In this document: piece after piece, positions 10,960-21,248 of the stretch
How the letters are laid out: every line of letters begins with the position of its first letter
Position numbering within the stretch: position 1 is the stretch's first letter
Origin: Dactylellina haptotyla
Taxonomy: Eukaryota > Ascomycota > Orbiliomycetes > Orbiliales > Orbiliaceae
Reading direction: 5' to 3'
DNA length: 64,000 bases
NCBI GenBank assembly: GCA_031310005.1
Contig: CM062380.1
Location: 496,001-560,000 of the forward strand
Made by a program: the position numbers and the translations under genes
The notes under the pieces: generated by a model
The model's input: only the letters and a program-made list of their open reading frames with translations
The model's database searches: none
What the model was told of the DNA's origin: nothing

Positions 10960-12144
10960 ATGCTAACGAGTAACTCAGGGTCTCCTTGGAGCTCTCTATT
11001 GGTAGCGATGGCAATTTACAGTACTCAGATATGTTCTTTACCCACCAATATATACCCATCAATCAGAGAGAGGAATAGCGAATCTGCTGCCAGCGGCTCT
11101 CTCTCGCCAAGATCTACTTTAAGCATGACCGAAGTTCTCCAAGCTACAACCTCATCTCTTACTAAAACTGTCTTGGGGAATATTCCGGCCTATGTGCCCC
11201 CCGGTCGACTATATTTCGAAGAAGACGGAGAGCATATAATGTACTTTGAACAGGAACCGCATCTCGTTCATGCCGACATGGTCTGCTATCCACTAGCCCG
11301 TCTTCCTCACTTCCTTGACGTTAAATTCAATGATGATGGGCTCCCGCTACTATCCAAGAAATCTGTTCGGGAAGATGGCGGCTACGTCTCGAAAAGCTCT
11401 ATTCAACCAACTCCACCCCCAACTCTCCGAAGGCGAGATAGCACAGATTTATCCTCAGAACAAACAGAATTTCCCATCCCGTCCACAATTACGATATACA
11501 CAACTGTTATACCAAACGCACCAGTCGGCTACCCACAGGGCCAATATCAATATCCACAATACAGTCCAACCGCACAACCGGCTACCCCTGAACCAAGACC
11601 AGTCATTCCACCCGAATTAATTGATCCTTATCACCCAGGCCTGGTCCCAGGAAGCTTCCCGAAATCATGCCGGATCCCCAAAACATACGAAGGAATCTGT
11701 CATCCAATCGTCATCCCCTGCGTGGTAATCTGCACCTACATCCTCGCTACCTGTCTCTACTATGGTGGGGCGCCACATTGTATCGCAAACTCATTTTTAC
11801 ACTCGCAGCAACAGCAGTACCACCGACGGCCCACAACTATAGCCACACCCCAAGGTACTTATATCTACCATCACCCACCGGCTCCTCCCATTCAGCCTTC
11901 CCCGGGAGGAGGAAGTCTGGTAGCCACGCCGTTTCAAAGAAATTGGATGGGGCTGATATCTTGCTTTCGTTGTGATCATCCAGATAGTGATGCTGCTGCT
12001 ACTGCGACGAGAGCGGAACGTATCAATGCCACAGCTTGTTATTTTCTTACTACCCTACTTAGTTATGGTGCTGGTTTGATTATTCTTGGTGCCTTTTTGG
12101 GTGGCTTGTGCAATTGTGTTAAGAGCGAGTGTGAATTCAAATGA
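10960..12144 (+). CDS. Putative surface protein: signal peptide, Pro-rich ectodomain, two C-terminal membrane spans
   Basis: Single exon, 394 aa, true ATG. An N-terminal hydrophobic segment (SLLVAMAIYSTQICSLP) looks like a signal peptide. Residues 30-240 are Ser/Thr/Pro-rich with a YPQGQYQYPQYSPTAQP tract. Span 1 is near residues 248-268 (PIVIPCVVICTYILATCLYY), next to several cysteines. A His/Pro/Gln-rich loop (SQQQQYHRRPTT) follows. Span 2 is near 358-382 (TTLLSYGAGLIILGAFLGGL), with a Cys-rich end (CNCVKSECEFK). No family recognised. The layout matches the neighbour converging from 13510 and the protein at 21249, but I see no clear sequence identity among them. Confidence 0.72.
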   Translation: MLTSNSGSPWSSLLVAMAIYSTQICSLPTNIYPSIRERNSESAASGSLSPRSTLSMTEVLQATTSSLTKTVLGNIPAYVPPGRLYFEEDGEHIMYFEQEPHLVHADMVCYPLARLPHFLDVKFNDDGLPLLSKKSVREDGGYVSKSSIQPTPPPTLRRRDSTDLSSEQTEFPIPSTITIYTTVIPNAPVGYPQGQYQYPQYSPTAQPATPEPRPVIPPELIDPYHPGLVPGSFPKSCRIPKTYEGICHPIVIPCVVICTYILATCLYYGGAPHCIANSFLHSQQQQYHRRPTTIATPQGTYIYHHPPAPPIQPSPGGGSLVATPFQRNWMGLISCFRCDHPDSDAAATATRAERINATACYFLTTLLSYGAGLIILGAFLGGLCNCVKSECEFK

Positions 12145-12430
12145 AGACAAATTCGGAGGATTGCATGGGGAAAGGGTGAATAGATTTGAAAAAGCAAGAA
12201 ATAGTCTTTTCTCGACCATTGGTTACGGAGATTCGGCTAGTAGGCTTCATACTGCGCCTTATATAAGGGGACAAGGCAATATTGTACAGTACTATAGAAT
12301 CCACTCTAGGTGATAATAAAACTAGCTATTTGAGAGCTATCCCTTCAGCAATACCAACATACACAAGAATTTAAACAGTGTCCTCCAACAGGAGATCATT
12401 CAAACCAGACTTATGAATCAATTATCGCCA
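12145..12430. other. Convergent 3' spacer
   Basis: 286 bases separating the 3' ends of two convergent two-span membrane protein genes. No gene or repeat seen. Confidence 0.5.
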
Positions 12431-13510
12431 TCACAGCTCAATTCCAGGATAAGGACACCTCCCGACCCTCCAAATTTGACCACAGAGTATCGCTACCAGC
12501 GCAGCGAGAATCGCAAAAGCAATCCCTAGCGATGCGAACGATATACCCACGCCATACACAATCCGCTTGCTCTTCGTATCATTCAGTATACGCTCATGCG
12601 CCATCCTAACCATCTTGATCCTCCGCTCTTCTAGTTCCTCTTTCGTGAGTTCCTCAGACTGTCCGTGCCTCTCATCGATTTGCCCGTCGAGCCCCATTTC
12701 AGCATTTGCCCGCTGCTCTTCCTCAGGTGTCGTATTCCCCTTCCTTACGCCCCTTCGTCTGTAATCCAGATCCAGCTCGCGTAATCTAATCGCTCCGTCT
12801 TCTCTACCTCCTTCTTCTTCTGCGTCTCCCGTATTCGTCGCTCCGTAGTTAACCCCTAACATTGCGATTCCAGGCAGATCGGGCTGTTGTTTGATCTTCC
12901 AGCTGCCTCTGGTCTCCCATGCCCATCCGTCGTATGAATCCCTACACCTCGCGAGTCGCTCCCCGAGATCGAGAACTTGAATGGCGGATAACTCTTGGAG
13001 GTACATGATTGTGCGAAGAACGATGATGTACAGCAGCAGGAAGATAAAGACTAGCAACTTCGTATTGCATATTTTGAAGACCGATTCCGTGGGGAAATTG
13101 CGGCAGGTGATTTTGGTGTAATTTGAGCCTGGTGGCCAGGAGCCCGAGGGTTGCAGGTCGGAGTCGTCTTGGATAAAGGTTGTGAGGGGCTCTTGGGTGG
13201 TCGGGGCGTGGGTTATGATCGGGTCTGTGATGCGTGATATCGAGGTTGGTGCTACTGCATCTTCCGGTTTCCTTTCCGAAGGTGGTATGTCTGCGGGCTT
13301 CGAGGGTCCATTTTTGGTAGAGGACGAGAAATAAGAGCGCGAGAGTGGTTTGTTAGGTCCGGGGAAGGATAAAGCGGCCGAAATAGTAGTTGGGTGAACC
13401 CCGAATTCAAGAGAATTAGCTCGTAGTTGAATAGAGGTTGGTGAAGTGGAGATGAGGTGGGGCGAAGCCAAGAAGGATATAGAGAATAGAGCGAGCTTTG
13501 AGGTCCTCAT
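12431..13510 (-). CDS. Putative surface protein: signal peptide, Ser/Pro ectodomain, two membrane spans
   Basis: Single exon, 359 aa, start MRTSKLALFSISFLASPHLI, a signal peptide. Residues 25-140 are Ser/Pro/Thr-rich (SSSTKNGPSKPADIPPSERK). Span 1 lies near 150-170 (LLVFIFLLLYIIVLRTIMYL). The loop is highly charged and includes NTTPEEEQRANAEMG and a Glu-rich helix (SEELTKEELEERRIKMVRMA). Span 2 lies near 322-346 (GISFASLGIAFAILAALVAI), followed by a short tail ending CPYPGIEL. No family recognised. It converges with the similarly built protein ending at 12144. Membrane location is inferred from hydrophobicity only. Confidence 0.7.
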   Translation of the reverse strand: MRTSKLALFSISFLASPHLISTSPTSIQLRANSLEFGVHPTTISAALSFPGPNKPLSRSYFSSSTKNGPSKPADIPPSERKPEDAVAPTSISRITDPIITHAPTTQEPLTTFIQDDSDLQPSGSWPPGSNYTKITCRNFPTESVFKICNTKLLVFIFLLLYIIVLRTIMYLQELSAIQVLDLGERLARCRDSYDGWAWETRGSWKIKQQPDLPGIAMLGVNYGATNTGDAEEEGGREDGAIRLRELDLDYRRRGVRKGNTTPEEEQRANAEMGLDGQIDERHGQSEELTKEELEERRIKMVRMAHERILNDTKSKRIVYGVGISFASLGIAFAILAALVAILCGQIWRVGRCPYPGIEL

Positions 13511-14149
13511 TGTGGGCGAGAAAAGAGCCTGGCGAACTTGCGAGAGAAAACCGGGCTATAGCTAAGGGCGATGTCCTTTGGATATCTCAGATTCCCAATT
13601 GTAGAAGCAGAAGGCTTCACAAAGTAGTGTCATATAGACTATGGATACATATTTATGTCTGGTTTATAGAATATATCTTATATGTCGCAAGTCACAGAAG
13701 ATCAGGTGGGGTTATCGCGGCTTCTTTTACGAGGGACAAATGGATAGTCATAAACAGGTCATAATGTTATTGCTTTGAACAGAAAGAATATTTACAGAAC
13801 AAGAAGTGAAATTCAATGCAGTCAAAGCGCTTGAAAAACAAAAGAATAATTTGGTCATATCGGATCATATCAAATGAACTTTAAGGAGGAACCAAGCAAA
13901 GCCGCCGACATGTCGACGACCTCCCCGGGCTAACGAATGTCAAGGTTAAAAAGTCTTCCATACCCAGTCTGGAATACATAGTTTTCTGTAGAGAAGCTAG
14001 AAGGTTTGGTTTATCTAAAGAGAAAGCAACAAGCCGCCAGACACAATTGCTGGCAAAGTGCAACAATCTGTCAAGAAGGAAAAGGGATAAATATATTGTA
14101 CAAGAATAATGACAATAATTCACAAAAAGGAACCGAAACGACATGACAG
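13511..14149. other. Intergenic, no gene seen
   Basis: Promoter side of the gene starting at 13510 and 3' flank of the DUF1996 gene ending at 14150. A near-direct repeat of TCATATCGGATCATATC occurs around 13855. No gene seen. Confidence 0.45.
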
Positions 14150-15712
14150 TTAGTAGCTGCCCATGGCGATAGCCCTGTTGTGGTTGTGCTTCCGGCCGTG
14201 ACGAGTGTGCTTGCGGTTTCGGTTGCAATCCTTCTTTGGCTTGGCTGATGCAGTCTTTGGAGGAGTGGAACCATTGACTTTGATTGTCTTCGTGGTGGTA
14301 TGGATGCGAGTGGTCTTGACATAAGTGGTCTTACCGCCGGGGTTGTTGTTGTTCTCGACCGGTGGGACATAAGGGGCCGGGTTGGTGGTAGCTGGCTTTG
14401 GCTCGACGGCTGGCTTGGTGGTGATCACATACATGGTAGTGGATGGCTTGTTGGTAGGAGGTTTGACAACAACCGGGGCCGCAGAGGTGGTTGGGGCAGT
14501 TTCAACCTTGGCGGAAGAAGCGGCAGGAGGAGTGCTTCCACTGCCACCTGGAGCGGCATAGGCGGCTGCTTGGTAACCGGAGAGAGGGTTGTTACCGAAG
14601 AGCTTATTGTTTGGCATTGGTTGCCACCAGCCGTCGGAAGAACCTTCTGGCAATGGGCAGGTGAGCTTGCAAGCCTTCATTTCGTCGTCGGAAGTCTCAC
14701 CGCCTGGGAGGCCAGGGCAGCTAGCGAGACCAGCGTGGGCAGGATCGCAGTTGTCGATGAGGTAGGCGAGGGTGGCATCATCCCATCCGTTGATGAAATC
14801 TGCGTGGAGCGAATAACCAGTGGTGTCACCGTTGGAGAGAACCCATGGTTGCTTTCCGGTTCCCTTCTCCCACATGTTCTCAAACTTCAAGGTGTTCCAG
14901 TAAACTTCCATGAAGACGTGGGGGACGTGGAGCCAACCTGGTGGGCAGTCCTCACCGCCCATACCATTGCTGGATGGGTAGGCAGTGTTCTGCTTGTAGT
15001 CCTCAGGGCTGACATTTGGGTTGACGCAGGATGGGAAGTGAATGTCGGCACGCATTGGAGAGGCGTATCCATTGCACTCCTTGTCGGGGAAACCCCAACC
15101 TTGGCCGCCGTTGTTTGGATCTTGGACACCGACACCCTTGGTACCGTCAGAAGTTGGGGGGTAGAGTGGAACGTTATCGTCGGCGCTATCTCTAGGGCAG
15201 GTCCACTGGACTGGAGTGATCGCTCCCTTGGAGGAGTCGAGGTTACCGTGGACCGGGCTTGGTGGGTGTCGGAGGGACGGGTCGCCAGCCAACATGCGGA
15301 AGCCCTTGGGGAATGGCTTGATGTAGTCGTTAGTAGCTTCGAAAAAGTAGTACACCTTTGCGTAGAATAACTCTACGGGGTACAGAGTGCCGTTCTCTGG
15401 GCTCTTGAAGTACAAGGAAGGGACCCAGTAGTTGGAGTGGTCGTTTTTAACATTGGCAGTAGTGCAGGTAGCTTTGGTAGCAGCGTCTCCAGGCATGGAT
15501 GCACTGAAGGCGTTTCCGCCAAAGATGGAATGCATGTGTCCGGCGACGCCACCGGGGTTAACGATAGGATCAAGACGGCATCGGGTGAGCTCCTTGCCGC
15601 CTCCGAAGCTGAGGGTTCCAAAGGTACGACCGGGCTTTCTTGATTTCGCGGCTTCGGTGAGAGAGAAGGCACCTGCCGAGGCAAGCGCGGCAACGAATGT
15701 TGAGACCTTCAT
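14150..15712 (-). CDS. Secreted DUF1996 protein with Thr/Pro linker and basic His/Arg tail
   Basis: Single exon, 520 aa, start MKVSTFVAALASAGAFSLTE, a signal peptide. Residues about 35-370 are a DUF1996 (PF09362) domain. The conserved N-terminal block is LTRCRLDPIVNPGGVAGHMH followed by SIFGGNAFS. Later landmarks are NYWVPSLYF, CNGYASPMRADIHFPSC, PPGWLHVPHVFMEVYW and SLHADFINGWD. Residues 390-480 are a Thr/Pro/Ala-rich linker. The last 35 residues are basic and His-rich (HTRHGRKHNHNRAIAMGSY). No WSC domain is present. DUF1996 proteins are extracellular and of unresolved chemistry. Codon choice is strongly biased (C- and G-ending codons, ACC, GGT, AAG), which implies high expression. The opposite strand is therefore open over more than 1 kb, but that is a shadow. 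Confidence 0.93.
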   Translation of the reverse strand: MKVSTFVAALASAGAFSLTEAAKSRKPGRTFGTLSFGGGKELTRCRLDPIVNPGGVAGHMHSIFGGNAFSASMPGDAATKATCTTANVKNDHSNYWVPSLYFKSPENGTLYPVELFYAKVYYFFEATNDYIKPFPKGFRMLAGDPSLRHPPSPVHGNLDSSKGAITPVQWTCPRDSADDNVPLYPPTSDGTKGVGVQDPNNGGQGWGFPDKECNGYASPMRADIHFPSCVNPNVSPEDYKQNTAYPSSNGMGGEDCPPGWLHVPHVFMEVYWNTLKFENMWEKGTGKQPWVLSNGDTTGYSLHADFINGWDDATLAYLIDNCDPAHAGLASCPGLPGGETSDDEMKACKLTCPLPEGSSDGWWQPMPNNKLFGNNPLSGYQAAAYAAPGGSGSTPPAASSAKVETAPTTSAAPVVVKPPTNKPSTTMYVITTKPAVEPKPATTNPAPYVPPVENNNNPGGKTTYVKTTRIHTTTKTIKVNGSTPPKTASAKPKKDCNRNRKHTRHGRKHNHNRAIAMGSY

Positions 15713-16355
15713 TTTTGATATCTGATGATTCGTACGAGGGAGGGAAAAGTAAAGTCAGGAGAGGTAGTCTTTGTTCGAGTCGATCGATTGAGAGTTGGAG
15801 CGATTGGAATAGCAATAAGGAACGAATGACGAGGGCTTGCTCGACTGTGTGAAATAACCGCTGGAATGGGCTATGTTGCGTTGATGCCGTTGTAAAATGT
15901 CGTGATGCACTGCAGGGACGAGAACAGGACGTCGAAACCGAATTCGAGTATGCGGTTTTGGAGAGAACTGGCTCTTTGTTGGTCTCGATCAGGAGCTAGT
16001 CCGAGAGACAGATGTATTATTCAATCGAACGAACGAATAAATAACAATATAAGAATAAATTCGGGATCGAATTTATATCGTTGTTGTTTCTGCGAGTGTG
16101 GCGGCGTGTTGTCCTGTCAAAGGAATGTGTGGCGACAATAGTCAATGCTTCTGTGGCTGGGAAACTGGTTACCTGCGCTGCAGAAGATAAATATATGTCA
16201 ACGGCTTAAGGAAGGACCGGATCAAGAAGAAAAATGCAACGAAAAGAATCAAAGGAATGTGGTGTAATCAATTACACTCGAAAAAACGGACGCAAAGACC
16301 TGACTGTGGGTGAGGAGGGAAGGGAACCATCTACAGTGGGGGGGCCGGGCGAGAT

Positions 16356-16363
16356 CTTATATA
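16356..16363 (-). promoter_or_regulatory. Candidate TATA box for DUF1996 gene
   Basis: TATATAAG on the minus strand, about 645 bases before the ATG at 15712. If used, the leader is long. A nearer TATAAA-like motif sits around 16070-16076. The choice between them is open. Confidence 0.35.
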
Positions 16364-16688
16364 TCCGCATGAGGAGAAACACCGGGCCAAGCTGCTAAAT
16401 TGCAAAGGCCTCCGTCGTGCTCACCGCGAGCAAGACTTCCAACATTTTCGATCTTAGCACTCGCTGCATTAACACTCGTGGGACCCTTGCAAAGGGGTGC
16501 CGTTCGTGAGGCTAACCTAACAGCTAACTCAAACGAACACACACACACTCATCGCCACCCAGGCAAATGTTCCTGCATTCGCATGGTGTTGGCTTCCTGG
16601 TGCACGCCAAAAGGAGGCGGTGGCAGGGTTAGGCACTGGCTTGTACCAGAGACATCGGGACGGTACCCACTGTGTCACTGTCACCTTA

Positions 16689-16717
16689 CTCTCTTTCTCT
16701 CTCTCTCTCTTCCTCTC
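16689..16717. repeat. CT-rich microsatellite
   Basis: A run of CT dinucleotides broken by TTT and TCC, in the gene-poor region. Confidence 0.8.
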
Positions 16718-19700
16718 AAAGGAATTCGAGGAATGGAAGCCGGCCGGCCACCACCCCCCGCCATCAAGGGTGTGGTTGGCGGGCTGTGAAAAAGCAAGCG
16801 ACGGTAGCATATACGAGCATACAACAGCGGATGGAAGCATATGAGCACAGGACCGACTACCAACAGCGAAAAGCTGCCTTCGGGGAGTGTCACAGCGTTG
16901 TGGGTACACTCTCGTTTTCCCCATACTTCGTCTTTCGCCCATGGTCCCCAACATTAATCTCAATATATTCAATATAAATATATTAATATCATTACTCACA
17001 AGAATTAAAATGCATACGCATGATAAATCTCAAGACGAACACCTTCAACAGGTATCGCGCGCCAAACAAACATAAGGGATCTTTGCTTAAGGGCTCCGGA
17101 TCCAGTCAATCCATCGCTCGCACGCAGGCCTTGTGCAACCTTGGGATCTTGATGCTGCAGAATATTTTGGATGAAAAGGAAAAAAGTGACGAATGGGCAA
17201 ACCTCACAATGACCTCCATTGTCCCGCGCGGCCTACAAAACGCAGGGGCTCAGGGGACTAAGCGGGCCATCCACGCCGGGCTCTTTCGACATGTCCTACC
17301 TTGCAAGACTTTGTCAAACAGGGCCTGGAAACAATGCCTGACTAGGTCCCCGGCACCTTGCAAATTTCCCCAAGCGGCTTTGGTACTGGAGGGTGGGGAA
17401 GCGATTTTACTCGCTATTCCGCCCTATTGTGCCGACTGAAAGGGAAGTTTGGCCGGCCGAACACGAACCTTGGCGCGCTTTGGAAGCCTTCGATTCCAGG
17501 TCTTTGAGTCCCCAAAGAAAAAACTCTCTTCAACATTACGCGAGCTCTCACGAAGCAAACCTCCCTTTTAGAAAAACGCAAGCTCTGGTGGGGCTTGGAT
17601 GAAACGAAACGGGAGGACGGTCATCCAGGCTGAACTCAAGCCCATCGGCGGGCAGAAACGCAAATAAAAACTTATTGGGCACAACTAAGGAACCATATAT
17701 CATTTTAAAAAGATTTTATATATCGAGAACCCAAGGCCCGTGACTTCTAAGCCGATCCACGTTTTTTAGCATCAGGCGAAGCTGGCATTGATGCTGATTT
17801 CTTTGCTTGCAACTGACGTAAGCGACTGTTGACAATGCGTTCCTCCGCCACTGGAGACTACCACCTTGGATCTCGCATATCTTGAAACGCCTGCCTTTTA
17901 GCTGCCCGATCCCATTGGAACTAAAAGCGCACACGTGCAGACGGGGGAAAATCGGGCCCATCATTCAGCCCTCTGCGGAACAAATGAGTCGCGATACCAG
18001 AAAACATGTTCCGTGCTATCACGGTCGGCAGCATGCACCTGTACATTCCGCTGACAGCAGAGCTGCAAAGGAGAAACAGGAGAGAGTCCTTGGTCCAGCG
18101 AGGGAAAAAATATTCAGCAGCCCGAGAGACAACGTTTCAGCAGCCCCTTCCATGTTTTTCCTCCGTGCCTGTCGATCTCTCCCGTTGGCCTTCCGATCTG
18201 GACAAGTTGTTCCGAGAAACGCCCGATCTTAATGCCCCCAAAGAGATATATTCAAGCGCTCGTACCCCTCCTAAGAATTGAAGTGCGAGTAACCTTCCAC
18301 AGCTCCAAAACCGACTCACAGCATCCGAGCTATATCTTACCAATTGACCTATCAAGGTCTGTAGCTTCATGATACAACAGACCTCCTCCAACAGCCTTCA
18401 TTTGGTCTAGATTTTCAAAAATATCGGCGAAACTTGAATTCGATAGCTGGACGGAAAATCCAGACTAGAATAGTATCATTTCCTTTTCGGGACATCCCGA
18501 CCACCAACAACACACCCATCCAAGGCCCGGCCAGATGTATCAAGACTTTCATCTCCTCGATCGATGGATCCACAAAGACCGATGATTGACAATTATAGAA
18601 ACCCAAAGAAGACGTAGATACCCTTTGCCATCTTCGAATTTTCATCCAATTTTAGGAATTCGGAAAAACGGCTGCCAAGTCTGAAACGTCAACTTTGGGA
18701 TCTCCGTAATGCCTTAAGCCGGCAATAGGGGCTTCACCTGCGCTTGCAAAAGTACCACACAACCCAAAGGTACAAAGTATCAGGTACATCCACCCAGAGA
18801 CGCGCAGCACCTACAGCAACAAGGAAAATATTTTTTCCTTTTTACCACATAAATCTCGAGTTCCAAGGTATCCAAGTATCTTGATCCTTGGCGTATGTAT
18901 TAGAAAGTCACGGTTCTCAAGCACGATCGACGCCACTCCGTAGGTCCCTCCGAGACTCCTCGAGGAGAATTGGTGAATACGGGCTCCGTGCAGCCTATTC
19001 CACAAGCTTTGTGCAAGACCGTTACACATTCCAATACAGACCACGATAGTCCTAACCCTCCGCCGGCAACGGATCTCTTTTCATATCAAAAGGAGACGAT
19101 GACCAACCAACTATGGCGAGCGGATAGAGCTCCAATGAGACGTCTATATGTGTCTGAACGCCAGCTGACACCTCAATTGATTGTTTTAACCACCCAACAT
19201 GTTCAAAGCCGTGGAAACATGTTTGTTGAAACCTTAAAAACGCGTGAGAAATGGAGAGAAATTAGAAGAGTATAGCTAAGCGCCAGGCTTGCGAGACTAT
19301 CAACTACCGAGTAATCCCCCACTTACCTTTCGAAAACCACGACAATCCGATAGAAGTCCAATTGCCAACTCGGGAACTTACGATACCCATCGGAAATTCT
19401 GTTAACCACCTTGTTCATCGTGATCTCAGTCAGGGCAATCGCTAGCGGGGTTTCAGATCTCACAAACAGAGATACCCCTCAACATGTGTACTTGCTTGCA
19501 CCACCTAAAAAATCTTATACTTGACAAATAGGAATCAATTGAGTGTTCCCCTTGTCGCCTTCCTGTGAGACCTTTTTCTACGGAAGCTTTCAGCGGTATC
19601 GAATGATAATTGTCGCGATATTGCAAGTACCAGCTACTCTATAGATACTTGATAACCACCATGCTACATGTATACAATTGAGCAGAAACAGAGTAAAAAA

Positions 19701-21248
19701 AGACCGCTGAGCGATTTAACCTACATTCAGGAGAATCCAAGCATCAAGTAAACTTTCCTGAAGAACCGGGGCATCCCGTCCCTCGGACTAGTAGCTTATT
19801 GCCACGTCTTGAAAGGCAAGGAGCTCAGTTCTGAACAGGCCAGAACCTGCCACAACACAATCCCGGCACGTGGGTCGGCTACGCAGGTACCAGAACGCCG
19901 TCTAGATCTGATCCACCGATCGATAGACACGAAATTCCTATTCTCTTTCGAGTTATCTCGGCCGGGTGCTGGTTTTTCTTGGGCTTTCTCGTATGTCCTC
20001 AGCAAAACAAACCGACCCGTGAGTTCTGTGCTTTGAGCATTCGCGGGACTTCCAAGCCTGCGAGATATGATATGATAACGACGTGGCACGAATCATTCCC
20101 ACCAGGGAAAAATTAGGGTATCCAACATGTGCACGTCAAACCATAGCATATCCATCTATGTTGACATCTAACAATTTGCTGATACTGGAAGGACACTTCC
20201 GAATGTTAGCTGCTAATCATAGCCTGCATTTGACAGAGGGGCAGATACACAACCATGTTTTGGCTCTAGTGTTGTTGTATTTGTACAGGACCTGGCTATG
20301 ATGAGAAGTGTGTCCGACGGGAAACTGTTGGGCTAGGGGAACATGTTGGAGTCGACTCATTCGTTGGATCCTAGATCCTTAGAATTCAATGCGGTAATTA
20401 GGTTCCTAAAACTGTGATGCCGGTTGTCTCTTAGTAAGAGCGGTCTCGTTACTAGTCTAGGGTCTAATTACTTTAGTACGTTGCATTTGACTGAGTTGGC
20501 GTATGATGTAATCAAGTGAACTACCTCTTAGATTGAAACACAATCTAAAGATGTTAGAGTTTAAGATCACAGTCCCATGTAGTCATGTATAACTACCACC
20601 GGGCCACGGGTTGTGATACCTTGTGTAGTACAGTTTCAGATCGAGCAATGTTGTTCCATGGTGTGCTTGTCACAGATCAATCTATCCGTTCAGATTGGCA
20701 GATTCATGAACCCTCCCAAGCACTCCGCGAAAAGAAGCATTCGATATTTCAGCTCGAGTCCGCTTTGTAGACTAATCTCGGGACTGTTCCGTATTGCAGG
20801 CAAGGGAAGAAGCTTAAGACTGTCGTTTCGCTCTAGCGCTTCGCGAGCTCAATTACTGGCTTACGATGCGAAAGTATCGATGCATTAGTGGCTTCAAGCC
20901 GGGTCTTCTCAGCTTCTCTTGATAAAGTATGAAGAGGGTAAGAGTTAACCATCAGTTTGCCATAGTAATTCTTTAAAGAGTAGGGTTGATTACTATGTTG
21001 ACAGAACAACTCATATTTTCTAATGAGAAAATCCAACAAACGATCTGATTGACGCTCGCCCGGAATCTACAAAATTGTTCATAATGCATTTGGTAAAGCT
21101 ACAATGCAGTATGGGCGGATCTAGATCGTAGGAATAAACCTACCTGGCTTATCCAGGATAGTCATACCAAATACATTTCCCCCTCAGCGGCCAGACTGTA
21201 TCTCTGCTCGGTGATACCAATACGACCAGGTTGAAGCAATCCCTCAAC

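Larger units (their letters stand above)
15713..21248. other. Gene-poor region upstream of DUF1996 gene
   Basis: About 5.5 kb without a supportable gene. The part next to 15712 is probably promoter and leader of the DUF1996 gene, with a TATATAAG motif at 16356-16363. A CT tract lies at 16689-16717 and a CA run near 16539-16550. Open frames at 17020-17439 and 17882-18281 have neither family signal nor plausible splice partners. No tRNA-like structure was found by eye. Confidence 0.45.

Noticed and set aside
14300-15370. 356-residue open frame on the plus strand
   Set aside because: It is fully antisense to the DUF1996 gene. Strong codon bias in that gene removes stops from the opposite strand, and the product is Trp/Gly/Val-rich noise.
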